The notes under the pieces are model-generated. The model was not told where the DNA came from. It did not search any database and worked only from the letters and a program-made list of their open reading frames with translations. The position numbers and the translations under genes were made by a program. A DNA stretch of 64,000 nucleotides from Rhodocyclaceae bacterium. Its GTDB lineage: Bacteria; Pseudomonadota; Gammaproteobacteria; Burkholderiales; Rhodocyclaceae. Shown in pieces: positions 37,243 through 52,101 of this stretch. Positions within the stretch are counted from its first letter, which is position 1. The number at the start of each line of letters is the position of its first letter. The DNA lies in NCBI GenBank assembly GCA_030824275.1, contig JAVBXY010000002.1:1-64000 (forward strand), in the 5' to 3' direction.

Positions 37243-37268
37243 AAAAGGGCAGCCGAAGCTGCCCTTTT
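37243..37268 (-). terminator. Rho-independent terminator of the atp operon
   Basis: An 11-base stem AAAAGGGCAGC / GCTGCCCTTTT closes a TTCG loop as read on the minus strand. A T-rich tail follows, 17 bases beyond the atpC stop. Confidence 0.9.
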
Positions 37269-37285
37269 GCCGAGTCGGAAAAGAC

Positions 37286-37708
37286 TCAGTGATTACCCTT
37301 GCGCAAGCGATCGATGGCAGCGAGCTGGGCGATGGCTTCCGCCAGCTCGACCTGGGCACGGGCATAGTCGAGTTCGGAGCTGCGATTGTTCAGCGCCTCC
37401 TCGGCCTTCTGCTTCGCGTCCAGTGCCTTGGCCTGATCGAGGTCGGCACCGCGGATCGCGGTGTCGGCCAATACGGTGACCAGGCCCGGTTGCACTTCCA
37501 GCAGCCCGCCGGCAACGAAGATCAGCTCTTCCTTGTTGTCGGGCAGCTTGACGCGCACGGCACCCGGCTTGATGCGGGTCATCAGCGGCATGTGGCCGGG
37601 CATGATGCCCAGTTCGCCTGCCTCGCCGGGCAGGACGACGAACTCCGCCAGACCCGAGAAGATGGACTCCTCGGCACTGACGACGTCGACATGAATGGTC
37701 ATGGCCAT
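37286..37708 (-). CDS. atpC: ATP synthase epsilon subunit
   Basis: This 140-residue epsilon subunit has the N-terminal beta-sandwich ([39 protein letters not shown]) and a C-terminal helical hairpin that can inhibit the enzyme. It is the last gene of the ATP synthase operon, with the terminator next. The first of two in-frame ATGs (MAMTIH) has AAGGAAG in place and was chosen. Confidence 0.96.
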   Translation of the reverse strand: MAMTIHVDVVSAEESIFSGLAEFVVLPGEAGELGIMPGHMPLMTRIKPGAVRVKLPDNKEELIFVAGGLLEVQPGLVTVLADTAIRGADLDQAKALDAKQKAEEALNNRSSELDYARAQVELAEAIAQLAAIDRLRKGNH

Positions 37709-37732
37709 GATGGCTTCCTTTCCGCGGATGGC

Positions 37733-40034
<2,302 letters not shown>

Positions 40035-40068
40035 GATCGCCCCTCGTTATCTGTTTAGGAGTATGCGA

Positions 40069-41604
<1,536 letters not shown>

Positions 41605-41632
41605 GGAAATTACTCCTGGTTCTATGGCGCGC

Positions 41633-42178
41633 TTAGTGTTGCAGCGCGGTGGCCATGGCAGCAAGCTTGCCGCGGACGGAGGCGTCGATCACTTCATCAC
41701 CAACGGCGATTTTCACGCCACCGATGAGTTCGGCATCGACCTTGACGGTCGCCTGGATCTTGCACCCGAACTTGCGTTCGAGGTCGGCCACGAGGTTCTT
41801 CAGCATGGTGTCGTCGAGGGCGAAGGCCGAAGTAATTTCGGCATCCTGAATTCCCTCGTGACCATGCTTGAGCTCATCGAAGAGCGCGGAAATCTCGGGC
41901 AGGACCGTCAGGCGGTCGTTGTCCACCAATACACGGACGAAGTTTTGCTGATCAGCCGACAAAGCCGCATTTCCATTGCCGGCCACGTCGATGCAGAGCT
42001 GAGTCAACTGAGCGGGCTGGAAGCGGGGGTTGCCGATGCACTCTTCCATTTCGGGAGAAGTGGCGACGGCAGCCAGACGCGACAGCGCACTGGACCACGC
42101 CGGCAAAGCACCGGCAGTCTTGGCAAGTTGAAACGCGGCTTCGGCGTAAGGACGCGCAAGGGTGACGTTTTCGGCCAT
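41633..42178 (-). CDS. atpH: ATP synthase delta subunit
   Basis: This 181-residue delta subunit joins F1 to the peripheral stalk. The N-terminal six-helix part starts [19 protein letters not shown]. The C-terminal part has [20 protein letters not shown], a family hallmark. It follows atpF by six bases. Confidence 0.96.
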   Translation of the reverse strand: MAENVTLARPYAEAAFQLAKTAGALPAWSSALSRLAAVATSPEMEECIGNPRFQPAQLTQLCIDVAGNGNAALSADQQNFVRVLVDNDRLTVLPEISALFDELKHGHEGIQDAEITSAFALDDTMLKNLVADLERKFGCKIQATVKVDAELIGGVKIAVGDEVIDASVRGKLAAMATALQH

Positions 42179-42184
42179 GGCGGA

Positions 42185-42655
42185 TCAGAGCTCCGACTTG
42201 AGTTGCGTCAGCAGCTCGGCGTGGGCGGCGGCGTTGATCTCCTTGCGGAGGATCTTCTCGGCACCGGCAACAGCGAGTTGCGCCACATGCTCGCGCAGGG
42301 CTTCCTTGGCGCGCTGGGAGGCGGCGGCAGCTTCGGTTTCGGCAGCTGCGCGGGCAGCGGCAACCAGACGGGCACCCTCGGTACGGGCCTCCTCGATCAG
42401 TTGCGCAGCCTGCTTCTCGGCACCGGAGCGGAATTCAGCAGCAGACTCGCGAGCACTACGCAGCTCGTCAGTCGCCTTCTTTTCCGCATGGGCCAGATCA
42501 GCCTTTGCCTTGTCCGCAGCCGCAAGCCCGTCAGCGATCTTTTGCGCACGCTCGTCAAGTGCCTTCATGATGGGCGGCCACACGAATTTCATCGTGAACC
42601 ACGCCAGAATGAAGAACACAACCAGCTGGGCAAACAGCGTTGCGTTCAGATTCAC
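42185..42655 (-). CDS. atpF: ATP synthase b subunit
   Basis: This 156-residue subunit has one N-terminal membrane span ([19 protein letters not shown]) and a long Ala/Glu/Lys-rich helix that forms the peripheral stalk dimer. The domain order and length match the proteobacterial b subunit. Confidence 0.96.
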   Translation of the reverse strand: MNLNATLFAQLVVFFILAWFTMKFVWPPIMKALDERAQKIADGLAAADKAKADLAHAEKKATDELRSARESAAEFRSGAEKQAAQLIEEARTEGARLVAAARAAAETEAAAASQRAKEALREHVAQLAVAGAEKILRKEINAAAHAELLTQLKSEL

Positions 42656-42687
42656 GGTAGTCGCTCCTTAATAAGCGTAGGAGTCGA

Positions 42688-42957
<270 letters not shown>

Positions 42958-43008
42958 TTAAGGTTGAGGTTGATTAAAGACTACAAGGTAAAACGAAATC
43001 GAAACGGG

Positions 43009-43833
43009 TCAGTGACCTTCGTGCGCCTGGCCGATATACACCAGAGTCAGCATCATGAAGATGAAGGCTTGGAGGACGACGATCAGGATGTGGAAGATGG
43101 CCCAGATGGAACCGGCGACCACATGGCCAAAGAAACCGGCGACAGTGGCGGTGCTACCCATCAGACCAATCAGCATGAACACCAGCTCACCCGCATACAT
43201 GTTGCCGAACAGTCGCATACCGTGGGAGACGGTCTTGGCCGTGAACTCGATCATCTGCATCGCGAAGTTGACCGGATAGAGCAAAGGGTGATTACCAAAC
43301 GGGGCAGTGAAAAGCTCATGTATCCAGCCGCCAAAACCTTTGACCTTGACGTTGTAGTAGAGACAGAGCAGCAGCACGCCAAGGGACATGCCCAAGGTGC
43401 CGTTCAGGTCGGCGGTCGGTACGACGCGCTGATAGTGGATACCGAAAAGTTCGCCGATGCGCGGCAAGGAATCCACCGGCAGGAAGTCCATGGCATTCAT
43501 GAACAGAACCCAGACGAACACCGTGAGGGCCACCGGTGCGATGAAGCTGCGGTCGCCATGAACGATGGACTTGGATTGGGATTCAACCATCTCGACCAGA
43601 ATCTCGACGGCGGCCTGGAAACGGCCCGGCACGCCGGAAGTGGCGCTCTTCGCGGCGCGCATGAGCAGGAAGATGCCCAGCAGGCCCATGGTAATGGACC
43701 AGAAGAGTGTGTCGACGTTGAGCACCGACCAGTCGATCACCGAGGCTTGTTTGTGCCCGGTACTGGTCAGATGCGTAAGGTGGTGGCCGATGTATTCACC
43801 AGCGGTCGGAGCGTGTTCAGTACCGGATGCCAT
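43009..43833 (-). CDS. atpB: ATP synthase a subunit
   Basis: This 274-residue membrane subunit provides the proton half-channels. The essential Arg is in SHGMRLFGNMYAGELVFMLI. Six or so spans are visible. The ATG giving MASGTEHAPTAGEYIGHHL was chosen; the longer frame would overlap atpI. It lies two bases after the atpI stop. Confidence 0.96.
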   Translation of the reverse strand: MASGTEHAPTAGEYIGHHLTHLTSTGHKQASVIDWSVLNVDTLFWSITMGLLGIFLLMRAAKSATSGVPGRFQAAVEILVEMVESQSKSIVHGDRSFIAPVALTVFVWVLFMNAMDFLPVDSLPRIGELFGIHYQRVVPTADLNGTLGMSLGVLLLCLYYNVKVKGFGGWIHELFTAPFGNHPLLYPVNFAMQMIEFTAKTVSHGMRLFGNMYAGELVFMLIGLMGSTATVAGFFGHVVAGSIWAIFHILIVVLQAFIFMMLTLVYIGQAHEGH

Positions 43834-43835
43834 AG

Positions 43836-44171
43836 TCAGGTCTTCAACAAGAACGCAAACAGGTTCGCTTTCAAAGCCGCAAACAGCCCAACGAGCATTG
43901 CTAGCCAATGCACGTCATAGAACCGTTGTGCAGCCGCCAAAATAACAATCGTAGCGAGAATCTTGACCAGCTCGCCGACAAAGAACGTCGCCGTACTGGC
44001 TTGGCCGCGTTTGGACGCCGCCGCAAGTCGCACCACGAACAGCAGGTTGGGAAGGATATATGCCGTACCGCCCAACGCCGCCGAAACCGCGCCGCGCGGC
44101 CCTACCCAGAGGCCCGCCACTACTGCCACGACCAAGGTCGCAGCTAGTTGCAGAAGCACGATCCGAAACAT
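43836..44171 (-). CDS. atpI: ATP synthase accessory protein AtpI
   Basis: This 111-residue protein has four hydrophobic segments, of the AtpI type that helps assemble the c ring. A conserved pattern, GPRGAVSAALGGTAYILPNL, is visible. It is the first gene of the atp operon, behind a near-consensus sigma70 promoter. Confidence 0.9.
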   Translation of the reverse strand: MFRIVLLQLAATLVVAVVAGLWVGPRGAVSAALGGTAYILPNLLFVVRLAAASKRGQASTATFFVGELVKILATIVILAAAQRFYDVHWLAMLVGLFAALKANLFAFLLKT

Positions 44172-44203
44172 CTAGAAGACCGCCTTCCGCGCAAAACCCG
44201 GCG

Positions 44204-44232
44204 AATATAAGCCCTTGATCATGTGATGTCAA
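44204..44232 (-). promoter_or_regulatory. sigma70 promoter of the atp operon
   Basis: On the minus strand TTGACA (44227-44232), a 17-base spacer and TATATT (44204-44209) lie 33 bases before the atpI ATG. The -35 is perfect and the -10 has one mismatch. Confidence 0.85.
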
Positions 44233-44314
44233 ACATTCCCTGCTGCGCCGCGACAAAAAAATTCCCTGGGTGAAACACCATCCAGATAATCTCGAGAAAG
44301 CTCGGAAAGCGCTG

Positions 44315-45163
44315 TCAGTTCAGACGCGCCAGCAGACCGTCGAGCTGGTCGAGACTGCCGAAACGGATGGTCAGGCTGCCGGCGCCCTTGCGGTTGGCGG
44401 AGATCTTCACGGTGGCGCCCACGCGATCGGAAAGCTCCTCTTCCAGGCGCAGCAAATCCCGGTCGGGCTTTTGTTCGCCACCCTTCTTCTGCGGCGGATT
44501 GAGTTCCCGGGCCACGATCTTTTCGGCCTCGCGAACGGAAAATCCCTTGTCCACGATCATGGCGGCAAAACGCCCCTGCTCGGCCTTGGACAGCGGCAGC
44601 AGCGCACGGGCATGGCCCATCTCGATGTCGCCAGCCATCAGCATGTCCTGCGCCGGCTTGGCGAGTTGCAACAGGCGCAACAGGTTGGTAGCCGCCGAGC
44701 GGGAACGGCCGACGGCATCGGCCGCCTGCTGATGGGTCATCTGGAATTCGTCGATCAGGCGCTGGATGCCGGCTGCCTCTTCCAGCGGATTGAGATCCTC
44801 GCGCTGGATGTTCTCGATCAGCGACATGGCTAGGGCCGCATCGTCCGGAATCTCGCGGATCAGCACCGGCACTTCGTGCAGACCGGCAATTTGCGAGGCC
44901 CGCCAGCGGCGCTCACCAGCGATGATTTCATAGCGACCGCCACCAACCGGGCGCACGGAAATCGGCTGGATCAGGCCCTGGGCCTTTATCGAGGCTGCCA
45001 GTTCTTCCAACGAACCGGGATCCATGCGGGTGCGCGGCTGGTACTTGCCGGGCTGGAGCTGGCCCACCGGCAAGGTGTCCTGACGCTGGGATTCCGAGGT
45101 GTTGTTGGCGGCCAGCAAGGCATCGAGCCCGCGGCCCAGGCCTCTTTGTTTTGGCGGATTCAT
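44315..45163 (-). CDS. parB: chromosome-partitioning protein ParB
   Basis: This 282-residue ParB begins with a Lys/Arg-rich GLGRGLDALL motif. The CTP/parS domain is seen in GKYQPRTRMDPGSLEELAAS and IIAGERRWRAS, then the GERR-type pocket and ENIQREDLNPLEEA. The HTH is in MTHQQAADAVGRSRSAATNL, and a dimerisation tail follows. It overlaps the parA stop by ATGA. Two parS sites lie 3.4 kb away. Confidence 0.96.
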   Translation of the reverse strand: MNPPKQRGLGRGLDALLAANNTSESQRQDTLPVGQLQPGKYQPRTRMDPGSLEELAASIKAQGLIQPISVRPVGGGRYEIIAGERRWRASQIAGLHEVPVLIREIPDDAALAMSLIENIQREDLNPLEEAAGIQRLIDEFQMTHQQAADAVGRSRSAATNLLRLLQLAKPAQDMLMAGDIEMGHARALLPLSKAEQGRFAAMIVDKGFSVREAEKIVARELNPPQKKGGEQKPDRDLLRLEEELSDRVGATVKISANRKGAGSLTIRFGSLDQLDGLLARLN

Positions 45164-45939
45164 ACTTCGTTCTCCCATTGCTTGACGCGCTCGATTAGTT
45201 CGGTGGCGAAGGCCAGATAGGCCAAAGCACCCTTGGCGGCCTTGTCGAAAAGCACGCCGGGAATGCCATGGCTGGGCGCTTCGGCCAGGCGCACGTTGCG
45301 CGGCACGATGGTCTGGAACACCTTGTCGCCGAAGTGTTGTTCCAGTTGTGCCGAGACTTGGTTGGACAGGGTGCTGCGCGGGTCGAACATCACCCGCAGC
45401 AGACCGATGATCTTGAGGTCGCGATTCAGGTTGGCGTGTACCTTCTTGATGGTGTTCACCAGATCGGACAGCCCCTCCAGCGCGTAGTACTCGCACTGCA
45501 TTGGGATGATGACGCCGTGAGCGGCGCAGAGACCGTTCAGAGTCAGCATCGACAGGGATGGCGGGCAGTCGATGAGGACGAAATCGTAATCGTTGCGATG
45601 TTCGTGCAGGGCACCCTTGAGCCGCATCTCGCGCAGATCGAGATCGACCAATTCCACCTCGGCACCCGCGAGATCGCGATTGGCCGGCAGCACGTCGAAG
45701 CCACCCGTGGGCGACGGCGCCCTCGTCTCTTCCAGCGTCGCCATCTGCAACAGCACGTGATAAACGGACTGCTTGAGGTTCCGCTTATCCACTCCGCAGC
45801 CCATGGTGGCATTGCCCTGAGGGTCCAGATCGACCAACAAAGTACGCTGGCCGCTGGCAGCCAGGGCGGCGGCAAGGTTGACGGAGGTGGTGGTCTTCCC
45901 TACCCCACCCTTCTGGTTGGCAATCGCAAAGATGTGCAT
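45160..45939 (-). CDS. parA: chromosome-partitioning ATPase ParA/Soj
   Basis: This 259-residue ParA-type ATPase has the deviant Walker A KGGVGKTT at 10-17 and Walker B FVLIDCPPSLS near 115. It works with ParB to move the origin region. The start MHIFAIANQK is homologous and follows the rsmG stop by one base. Confidence 0.96.
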   Translation of the reverse strand: MHIFAIANQKGGVGKTTTSVNLAAALAASGQRTLLVDLDPQGNATMGCGVDKRNLKQSVYHVLLQMATLEETRAPSPTGGFDVLPANRDLAGAEVELVDLDLREMRLKGALHEHRNDYDFVLIDCPPSLSMLTLNGLCAAHGVIIPMQCEYYALEGLSDLVNTIKKVHANLNRDLKIIGLLRVMFDPRSTLSNQVSAQLEQHFGDKVFQTIVPRNVRLAEAPSHGIPGVLFDKAAKGALAYLAFATELIERVKQWENEV

Positions 45940-45940
45940 G

Positions 45941-46576
45941 TCAGACCTTCTCAAGAACAATCAGGTGACGCCGGGCATCCAGCCCCGGCACCGTCAGCGG
46001 CAAAACCTCGGCAACCCGCCAGCCAGCAGGCAGACGGGCAATTTCATCCTCGGGCAGTTGGCCCTTCATGGCATACAGCCGGTCCGCCAGATGGCCGGCC
46101 AGATTCGCGAAATCTGCCAGCTCGGCAAAGGCCCGTGAGATCACGGCATCGAAGCCGCCGGCAGGCAAGGCCTCGACCCGGCCACCGACGACCTCCAAAT
46201 TCACCAGACCGAGTTCGATCTTGGCCTGACGCTGGAAGGCGGTCTTCTTGTCCACCGTGTCGATCAGTGTCACATGCAATTCAGGCCAGGCAATGGCCAG
46301 GGGGATGCCCGGCAGACCGGCACCGCTGCCCACATCCGCCAATCGACGCAAATCCCGCCGTCCCGCCAGCGCCGACTTTTTCAGGAATGACAGGACGGAC
46401 AGCGAATCGAGCAGATGCTGGGTCAGCATCTCGTTCTCGTCGCGAATCGCCGTCAGGTTGTAGGTTTTGTTCCACTTCTTGAGCAGATCCAGATAGGCCA
46501 GCAGCCGTGCAGGCGCGTCAGCCGGCAGCGTCAGGCCAAGGGCGGCAATGCCATCGCTGAGACGCGTTGCCAGCAT
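45941..46576 (-). CDS. rsmG: 16S rRNA (G527) methyltransferase RsmG
   Basis: This 211-residue methyltransferase acts on 16S rRNA G527. The SAM site [17 protein letters not shown] is near residue 80, and [11 protein letters not shown] lies near the C-terminal part. Between [10 protein letters not shown] and the SAM motif sits the element-encoded KKSALAGRR, in a loop that is short in my memory of the E. coli protein. It overlaps mnmG by one base. Confidence 0.95.
   Translation of the reverse strand: MLATRLSDGIAALGLTLPADAPARLLAYLDLLKKWNKTYNLTAIRDENEMLTQHLLDSLSVLSFLKKSALAGRRDLRRLADVGSGAGLPGIPLAIAWPELHVTLIDTVDKKTAFQRQAKIELGLVNLEVVGGRVEALPAGGFDAVISRAFAELADFANLAGHLADRLYAMKGQLPEDEIARLPAGWRVAEVLPLTVPGLDARRHLIVLEKV
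46357..46380 (-). repeat. dispersed 24-bp element, copy 13 (in rsmG, consensus)
   Basis: This copy matches the consensus exactly inside rsmG. The gene reads KKSALAGRR through it. Confidence 0.92.
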
Positions 46577-48453
46577 CAGGCGGCCCGGAGTCGCTTGAGA
46601 TGCACGAGCAACAGCGAGATCGCCGCCGGCGTCACGCCTTGCACGCGCGAGGCCTGGCCCAGGGTCTGGGGTTTGGCCTGTACCAGTCGCTGGCGCACCT
46701 CGATGGAGAGGCCATGCACTTGGCTGTAGTCAAGATCATCCGGTAGGGCCAGCGATTCCTGGGAGAGGCTCTTCTCGACCTCTTCCTTCTGGCGCTCGAT
46801 GTAGCCCTGATACTTGGCCTGGATTTCCACCTGCTCGATGGCATCCGGGGCAGCAATGCCCTCCCCCGCACCAGGCAAGGTGAGCAGGGCCGAGTAGCCC
46901 ACCTCGGGCCGACGCAACAAATCAAAGAGCCGGTATTCGCGCTCCATGGTCATGCCCAGCACCCGATGGGCGTCGGTCACGGAAACCATCCTCGGATTGA
47001 CCCAGGTCGACTTAAGGCGCTCGACCTCTGCCGCCACCAGATCGCGCTTGCGGTTAAAGACATCCCAACGGGCATCATCCACCAGCCCCAGTTCACGACC
47101 CGCTTCCGTCAGACGCAGGTCCGCATTGTCCTCGCGCAGGGACAAACGATACTCGGCGCGACTGGTGAACATGCGATAGGGCTCGGAGACGCCTCGAGTG
47201 ACCAGATCATCCACCAGCACGCCCAGATAGGCCTGATCCCGGCGTGGCGCCCACGCCTCCTTGTCCAGTGCTGCCCGTGCCGCATTGAGTCCGGCCAGCA
47301 AGCCCTGGGCGGCCGCCTCTTCATAGCCGGTGGTGCCATTGATCTGACCAGCGAAGAACAAACCGGCAATGGACTTGGTTTCCAGGCTGGCCTTGAGGTT
47401 GCGCGGATCGAAGTAGTCGTACTCGATGGCGTAGCCAGGGCGGGTGATATGCACACTCTCCAGCCCGCGCATGGAACGCAGCAGACCAAGCTGGATATCG
47501 AAGGGCAGACTCGTAGACACGCCCTGCGGATAAATTTCGTGGGTATCCAGACCCTCGGGTTCGAGAAAGACCTGATGCGAATCCTTGCCGGCGAAACGAT
47601 GGATCTTGTCTTCAATGGACGGGCAGTAGCGGGGGCCGACACCCTCAATCACCCCGGTGAACATCGGCGAGCGATCCAGGCCGGAACGGATGATGTCGTG
47701 GGTGCGCTCATTGGTATGAGCGATCCAACAGGGCACCTGGCGCGGGTGCTGGCTCGCCGAGCCAAGGAAGGAAAACACCGGCACCGGATCGTCACCCGGC
47801 TGACACTGAAGCACCGAGTAATCGATGCTGCGCCCATCGAGGCGGGGCGGCGTACCGGTCTTCAGGCGCCCCACCGGCAACTTGAGCTCGCGCAGACGCT
47901 CGGCCAGAGATATCGCCGCCGGATCGCCAAAGCGCCCGGCCCGGTAGCTCTCCAGGCCCACATGTACCAGACCATTGAGGAATGTTCCAGCGGTGAGCAC
48001 CACCGTCGGCGCTTCGAAGCGAATGCCCAACTGACTGACGACACCGGTGACACGATCACCGACGACACTGATGTCGTCCGCCGCCTGCTGGAACAGGGTC
48101 AGATTCGGCTGGTTTTCCAAGCGACCACGAATGGCTTGTTTGTAGAGCTGACGATCAGCCTGGGCACGGGTGGCACGCACCGCCGGTCCCTTGGACGCAT
48201 TGAGGATACGAAATTGGATGCCCGACTCATCGGTCGCTGCAGCCATGGCACCCCCCAGCGCATCCACCTCTTTGACCAAGTGCCCCTTGCCGATCCCGCC
48301 AATGGACGGATTGCATGACATGGCACCCAGAGTTTCGATGTTGTGCGTCAGTAGCAGCGTTTTCGCGCCGGACCGCGCAGCAGCCAGCGCCGCCTCGGTG
48401 CCAGCATGGCCGCCGCCGATCACGATCACATCAAACTTGGTGGGGAATTGCAC
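46576..48453 (-). CDS. mnmG: tRNA uridine-34 modification enzyme MnmG (GidA)
   Basis: This 625-residue FAD enzyme forms the cmnm5 or nm5 group on tRNA wobble uridine with MnmE (also in this window). FAD motif [17 protein letters not shown] is at about 10-27, [15 protein letters not shown] near 48, and [20 protein letters not shown] near 270. I chose the GTG giving [16 protein letters not shown], where homologues begin. A TTG ten codons upstream has a better AGAGG spacing but lies within a terminator-like hairpin. Confidence 0.93.
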   Translation of the reverse strand: MQFPTKFDVIVIGGGHAGTEAALAAARSGAKTLLLTHNIETLGAMSCNPSIGGIGKGHLVKEVDALGGAMAAATDESGIQFRILNASKGPAVRATRAQADRQLYKQAIRGRLENQPNLTLFQQAADDISVVGDRVTGVVSQLGIRFEAPTVVLTAGTFLNGLVHVGLESYRAGRFGDPAAISLAERLRELKLPVGRLKTGTPPRLDGRSIDYSVLQCQPGDDPVPVFSFLGSASQHPRQVPCWIAHTNERTHDIIRSGLDRSPMFTGVIEGVGPRYCPSIEDKIHRFAGKDSHQVFLEPEGLDTHEIYPQGVSTSLPFDIQLGLLRSMRGLESVHITRPGYAIEYDYFDPRNLKASLETKSIAGLFFAGQINGTTGYEEAAAQGLLAGLNAARAALDKEAWAPRRDQAYLGVLVDDLVTRGVSEPYRMFTSRAEYRLSLREDNADLRLTEAGRELGLVDDARWDVFNRKRDLVAAEVERLKSTWVNPRMVSVTDAHRVLGMTMEREYRLFDLLRRPEVGYSALLTLPGAGEGIAAPDAIEQVEIQAKYQGYIERQKEEVEKSLSQESLALPDDLDYSQVHGLSIEVRQRLVQAKPQTLGQASRVQGVTPAAISLLLVHLKRLRAA

Positions 48454-48465
48454 TCTGGGAGAACC

Positions 48466-48495
48466 AAAGAAAAAGAGGCGCAATCATACGCCTCT
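48466..48495 (-). terminator. terminator-like hairpin between the liv operon and mnmG
   Basis: On the minus strand AGAGGCG and CGCCTCT form a seven-base stem with an eight-base loop followed by TTTTTCTTT. It ends the liv transcript just before the mnmG GTG. It may also act as a 5' leader hairpin of mnmG. Confidence 0.65.
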
Positions 48496-48521
48496 CGTTT
48501 CCAAAACAGAATTACTAGCAG

Positions 48522-48537
48522 TGTTTCACGTGGAACA
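48522..48537. promoter_or_regulatory. parS site 1
   Basis: TGTTTCACGTGGAACA matches the canonical ParB site TGTTTCACGTGAAACA with one change. It is 10 bases from its inverted twin. Confidence 0.9.
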
Positions 48538-48547
48538 CATGAGCTGA

Positions 48548-48563
48548 TGTTCCACGTGAAACA
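48548..48563. promoter_or_regulatory. parS site 2
   Basis: TGTTCCACGTGAAACA is the exact reverse complement of site 1. It ends at the base next to the livF stop codon. Confidence 0.9.
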
Positions 48564-49304
48564 TCAGTGCTTACCACCCAAGCCGAGATAGGACTCGACT
48601 ACCTTGGGATCGTCAATCAGCTTGTCGCTCGGGCCTTCAAGAGCAACCTCACCAGTCTCCAGCACATAGCCGTAATCGGCCACCTGCAAGGCAGCGCGGG
48701 CGTTCTGCTCCACCAACAGGATGGAGACACCAGTCTTCTTTAGGTCGGAGATGATGTGGAAGATCTCCCGAACGATCAGCGGTGCCAGACCCAGGCTCGG
48801 CTCGTCCAGCATCAGCAGCTTGGGCTTGGCCATCAGCGCCCGACCCACCGCCAGCATCTGCCGCTCGCCACCCGACAGCGTGCCAGCCTGCTGGGCACGA
48901 CGCTCCTTGAGGCGCGGGAAGATGGTGAAAACTTCTTCCATGGTCTGGGCATGGTCGCGATGACCCAGGCGGTGGCGCATGAAGGCGCCGAGCAGGAGAT
49001 TGTCCTCAACGCTCATCTCGCCGAAGAGGGCGCGGGACTCGGGAACCAGATTCATGCCCCGAGCCACCATATCCTCGACTTCGGCGTCGCCCAGCTCTTC
49101 ACCTAGAAAACGCACGCTACCCTTGGTATGTGGCAGCACACCCATGATCGAGGACAGCATGGTCGTCTTGCCGGCGCCGTTGGGGCCGATCACGGTGACG
49201 ATCTGCCCTTCGCCCACCTTGATGTTGGCGTGATGCAAGGCCTCAACCTTGCCGTAGGAGACACAGAGGTCATCGACCTCGAGAACCAGTTTCTGATCAC
49301 TCAT
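48564..49304 (-). CDS. livF: branched-chain amino acid ABC ATPase LivF
   Basis: This 246-residue ATPase has Walker A GPNGAGKT near residue 40, the signature LSGGERQMLAVGRALM near 145 and Walker B LLMLDEPSLGL near 165, the LivF form. It closes the liv operon, and its stop touches parS site 2. Its start overlaps the stop of the fused LivM-LivG gene (TAATG). Confidence 0.94.
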   Translation of the reverse strand: MSDQKLVLEVDDLCVSYGKVEALHHANIKVGEGQIVTVIGPNGAGKTTMLSSIMGVLPHTKGSVRFLGEELGDAEVEDMVARGMNLVPESRALFGEMSVEDNLLLGAFMRHRLGHRDHAQTMEEVFTIFPRLKERRAQQAGTLSGGERQMLAVGRALMAKPKLLMLDEPSLGLAPLIVREIFHIISDLKKTGVSILLVEQNARAALQVADYGYVLETGEVALEGPSDKLIDDPKVVESYLGLGGKH

Positions 49305-51064
49305 TATTCCACCCCCCCGAGATAGGCTTCCAGCACCGCCGGATCGCGCTGCACTTCCTCGGGCAAGCCCTCGGCAATCTTCTCGCCGAATTCCATCACC
49401 ACCACGCGATCGGCCAAGCCCATCACGAAGTCCATGTCGTGCTCCACCAGCAGGATGCCCATGCCTTCACCGCGCAGCCTGCGCAGCAGATCGGCCAGGG
49501 CCTGCTTTTCCAGATAGCGCAGACCGGCCGCCGGCTCGTCGAGCAACAGCAGACAGGGATCAGCCGCCAGAGCACGAGCGATTTCGAGAATGCGCTGCTG
49601 CCCCAGGGCCAGACTGCCAGCTTGCTCGAACATGTGCTCCTTGAGACCCACCCGCTCAATCTGACGCGCCGCCTCGGCCAGCAGGCGCTGCTCCTCGGCC
49701 CGCTCCAGATGCAGCATGGCCGGTAGCACACCCTTGTCACCGCGCATATGGGCACCGATGGCGACGTTCTCCAGCACCGTCATGGTCGATAGCAGGCGCA
49801 CATGCTGGAAGGTACGACTCATGCCTTGGCGAGCGATCTGCCGGGAATTCAGCCCGGCCACACTCTTGCCAAGGAACAGCACCTCGCCTTCGGTCGGCGA
49901 ATTGACCCCGGAAACACAGTTGAACATGGTGGACTTGCCGGCGCCATTGGGGCCGATCAGGGCCATCACCTCACCTGCCTTCACAGTCAGATTCATGTTG
50001 TTGTTGGCCACCAGACCACCAAAACGCTTGACAACGTTCTTGGCCTCGAGAATGACCTCACCGGACTGGGGCATGCTGCGCTTGGGCATGGCCTCCGCCT
50101 GCGGCGCCTCGCGCTTGCCTCCTCGCTGTGGCACGAAACGGGTCAGGATGGGCCACAAACCATCGCGAGCACGTTGCAGCACGATGATCATCATGACGCC
50201 GAAGACGATGATCTCGAAGTTGCCGGAAGCCCCGAAAAGCTTGGGCAGCAGATCCTGCAACCACTGCTTGAGCACGGTGATGAGGCCGGCACCAACTACC
50301 GCACCCCAGACGTGGGCAGCACCGCCGACCACCGCCATGAACAGGTACTCGATACCGATATGCAGACCAAAGGGTGTCGGATTGACGAAGCGCTGAAGGT
50401 GGGCATAGAGCCAGCCTGAAACACAGGCGAACAGCGCGGCAACCAGAAAGGCCACAACCTTGGAGCGCGCGGTATCCACGCCCATAGCCTCGGCCATGAC
50501 AGTGCCGCCCTTCAGTGCCCGGATCGCACGACCCTCGCGGGAGTCGAGCAGGTTCTGGGTCAACCAGACCGCACCGAGCACTACCGCCCAGATCAGGTAG
50601 TAGAAATAGCGCCCTTCCTTCAGATCGATGCCAAAGATACCCAGAGCCGGAATGCCGGTCATGCCGGTATGCCCGCCAAGGAACTCCAGGTTACCGAACA
50701 GATAATAAAGACTGATGCCCCAAGCGATGGTCCCCAGCGGCAAGTAGTGACCCGACAGGCGCAGGGTCATGAAACCCAGGATCAGGGCAACCGCGCCGGT
50801 CAACACCAGCCCGGCCGGCAGCGCCAGCCAGGGCGACACACCATGGGCAGTGGTGAGCCAGGCCGTGGTGTAGGCGCCAAGACCGACGAAGGCCGCCTGA
50901 CCAAAAGAGGTCAGACCCGCCACACCGGTCAGCAACACCAGGCCGAGGGCAACAATGGCATAGAGGCCGATGTAGTTGAGCAGCGTAATGTAGAACTCCG
51001 GCACGATCTGCGGAGCGACGCCAAGAAGAAGAACAAATGCGGCAAGCAGAATACGCGGCGACAT
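49304..51064 (-). CDS. fused LivM permease and LivG ATPase
   Basis: This 586-residue protein joins a LivM-type permease (about 1-320, with multiple spans and [20 protein letters not shown]) to a LivG-type ATPase (about 340-586: Walker [10 protein letters not shown], signature [16 protein letters not shown], Walker [12 protein letters not shown]). A short linker rich in Arg, Ala and Met lies between. Fused permease-ATPase genes occur in some betaproteobacteria. The ATG overlaps the livH stop (TGATG). Confidence 0.92.
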   Translation of the reverse strand: MSPRILLAAFVLLLGVAPQIVPEFYITLLNYIGLYAIVALGLVLLTGVAGLTSFGQAAFVGLGAYTTAWLTTAHGVSPWLALPAGLVLTGAVALILGFMTLRLSGHYLPLGTIAWGISLYYLFGNLEFLGGHTGMTGIPALGIFGIDLKEGRYFYYLIWAVVLGAVWLTQNLLDSREGRAIRALKGGTVMAEAMGVDTARSKVVAFLVAALFACVSGWLYAHLQRFVNPTPFGLHIGIEYLFMAVVGGAAHVWGAVVGAGLITVLKQWLQDLLPKLFGASGNFEIIVFGVMMIIVLQRARDGLWPILTRFVPQRGGKREAPQAEAMPKRSMPQSGEVILEAKNVVKRFGGLVANNNMNLTVKAGEVMALIGPNGAGKSTMFNCVSGVNSPTEGEVLFLGKSVAGLNSRQIARQGMSRTFQHVRLLSTMTVLENVAIGAHMRGDKGVLPAMLHLERAEEQRLLAEAARQIERVGLKEHMFEQAGSLALGQQRILEIARALAADPCLLLLDEPAAGLRYLEKQALADLLRRLRGEGMGILLVEHDMDFVMGLADRVVVMEFGEKIAEGLPEEVQRDPAVLEAYLGGVE

Positions 51065-52101
51065 CACTCATCCTCCTCAACGTGATGCGTCGTCAAGGAA
51101 CGCCAGAGCAGCACCGGAATAATCAGGGTAAACACGATGACTTCCTTGAAGGCCGAAGCCCAGAACGAGGAGAAGGCCTCCAGCAGGCCGACCAGCACGG
51201 CACCCGCCGCCGCAATCGGATAACTGGCCAGACCGCCGACGATGGCGCCGACGAAGCCCTTGAGGCCAATCAGGAAGCCGGTGTCGTAGTAAATGGTGGT
51301 GATGGGCGCGATCAGGATGCCGGAGAGGGCACCGATCAATGCCGCCAACAGGAAGGACAGCTTGCCGGCCATGACCGTCGAGATGCCCATCAGACGGGCA
51401 CCGGTGCGGTTGATGGCGGTGGCACGCAGGGCCTTGCCGTAGATGGTGCGCTCGAAGAACTGATAGAGCACGGCGATCAGCGCAATGCTGGCACCCACCA
51501 CCCACAAGGTCTGGCCATTGACCGTGACCATGCCCAGATCGAAGCTGGCATCGGAGAAGGCCGGAGTCCGCGAACCCTCAGCACCAAAGAAGAACAGACC
51601 GAGGCCGACCAGGGCAAAATGCACCGCCACGGCGACAATCAGCAGGACCAAGGAAGACGCTTCCGCCAACGGCTGAAATGCCAGGCGATACATCATCGGC
51701 CCGAGAGGCACCACCAGGGCCAGTGACAAGACCACCTGAGCCAGCAGCGGCAGCCCGGTAGGCTTGAGCAATAGAACGATAGCGGCCAGCACAGCCGGAT
51801 AGACGATGTTCCAGCCGAGAATCTGCGGCAGACGCTTCATCTTGCCGGCACGGGCAGCAGCTACCAGATCCACGATGGCGGTGATGACACCGGCGCCGAT
51901 CAACAGCCACAGCGTGCCCGGCGTCTTGCCGGCCTGGAAGCTGGCCAGCGTCAAGGCACCGAAAGCGACGTACTCTCCCTGGGGAATGAAAATGACACGG
52001 GTGACGGCGAATACCAGCACCAATGCCAAGGACAACAACGCATAGATAGCGCCGTTGGTAATGCCATCCTGACTGAGCAGGAGTGCGATTTGCAGATCCA
52101 T
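51064..52101 (-). CDS. livH: branched-chain amino acid permease LivH
   Basis: This 345-residue LivH-type permease has about eight spans. Typical segments are [20 protein letters not shown] at the start and [20 protein letters not shown] in the cytoplasmic loop. The ATG giving [13 protein letters not shown] was chosen. It follows a 212-base gap after the binding-protein gene and has its own weak promoter. Confidence 0.93.
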   Translation of the reverse strand: MDLQIALLLSQDGITNGAIYALLSLALVLVFAVTRVIFIPQGEYVAFGALTLASFQAGKTPGTLWLLIGAGVITAIVDLVAAARAGKMKRLPQILGWNIVYPAVLAAIVLLLKPTGLPLLAQVVLSLALVVPLGPMMYRLAFQPLAEASSLVLLIVAVAVHFALVGLGLFFFGAEGSRTPAFSDASFDLGMVTVNGQTLWVVGASIALIAVLYQFFERTIYGKALRATAINRTGARLMGISTVMAGKLSFLLAALIGALSGILIAPITTIYYDTGFLIGLKGFVGAIVGGLASYPIAAAGAVLVGLLEAFSSFWASAFKEVIVFTLIIPVLLWRSLTTHHVEEDE

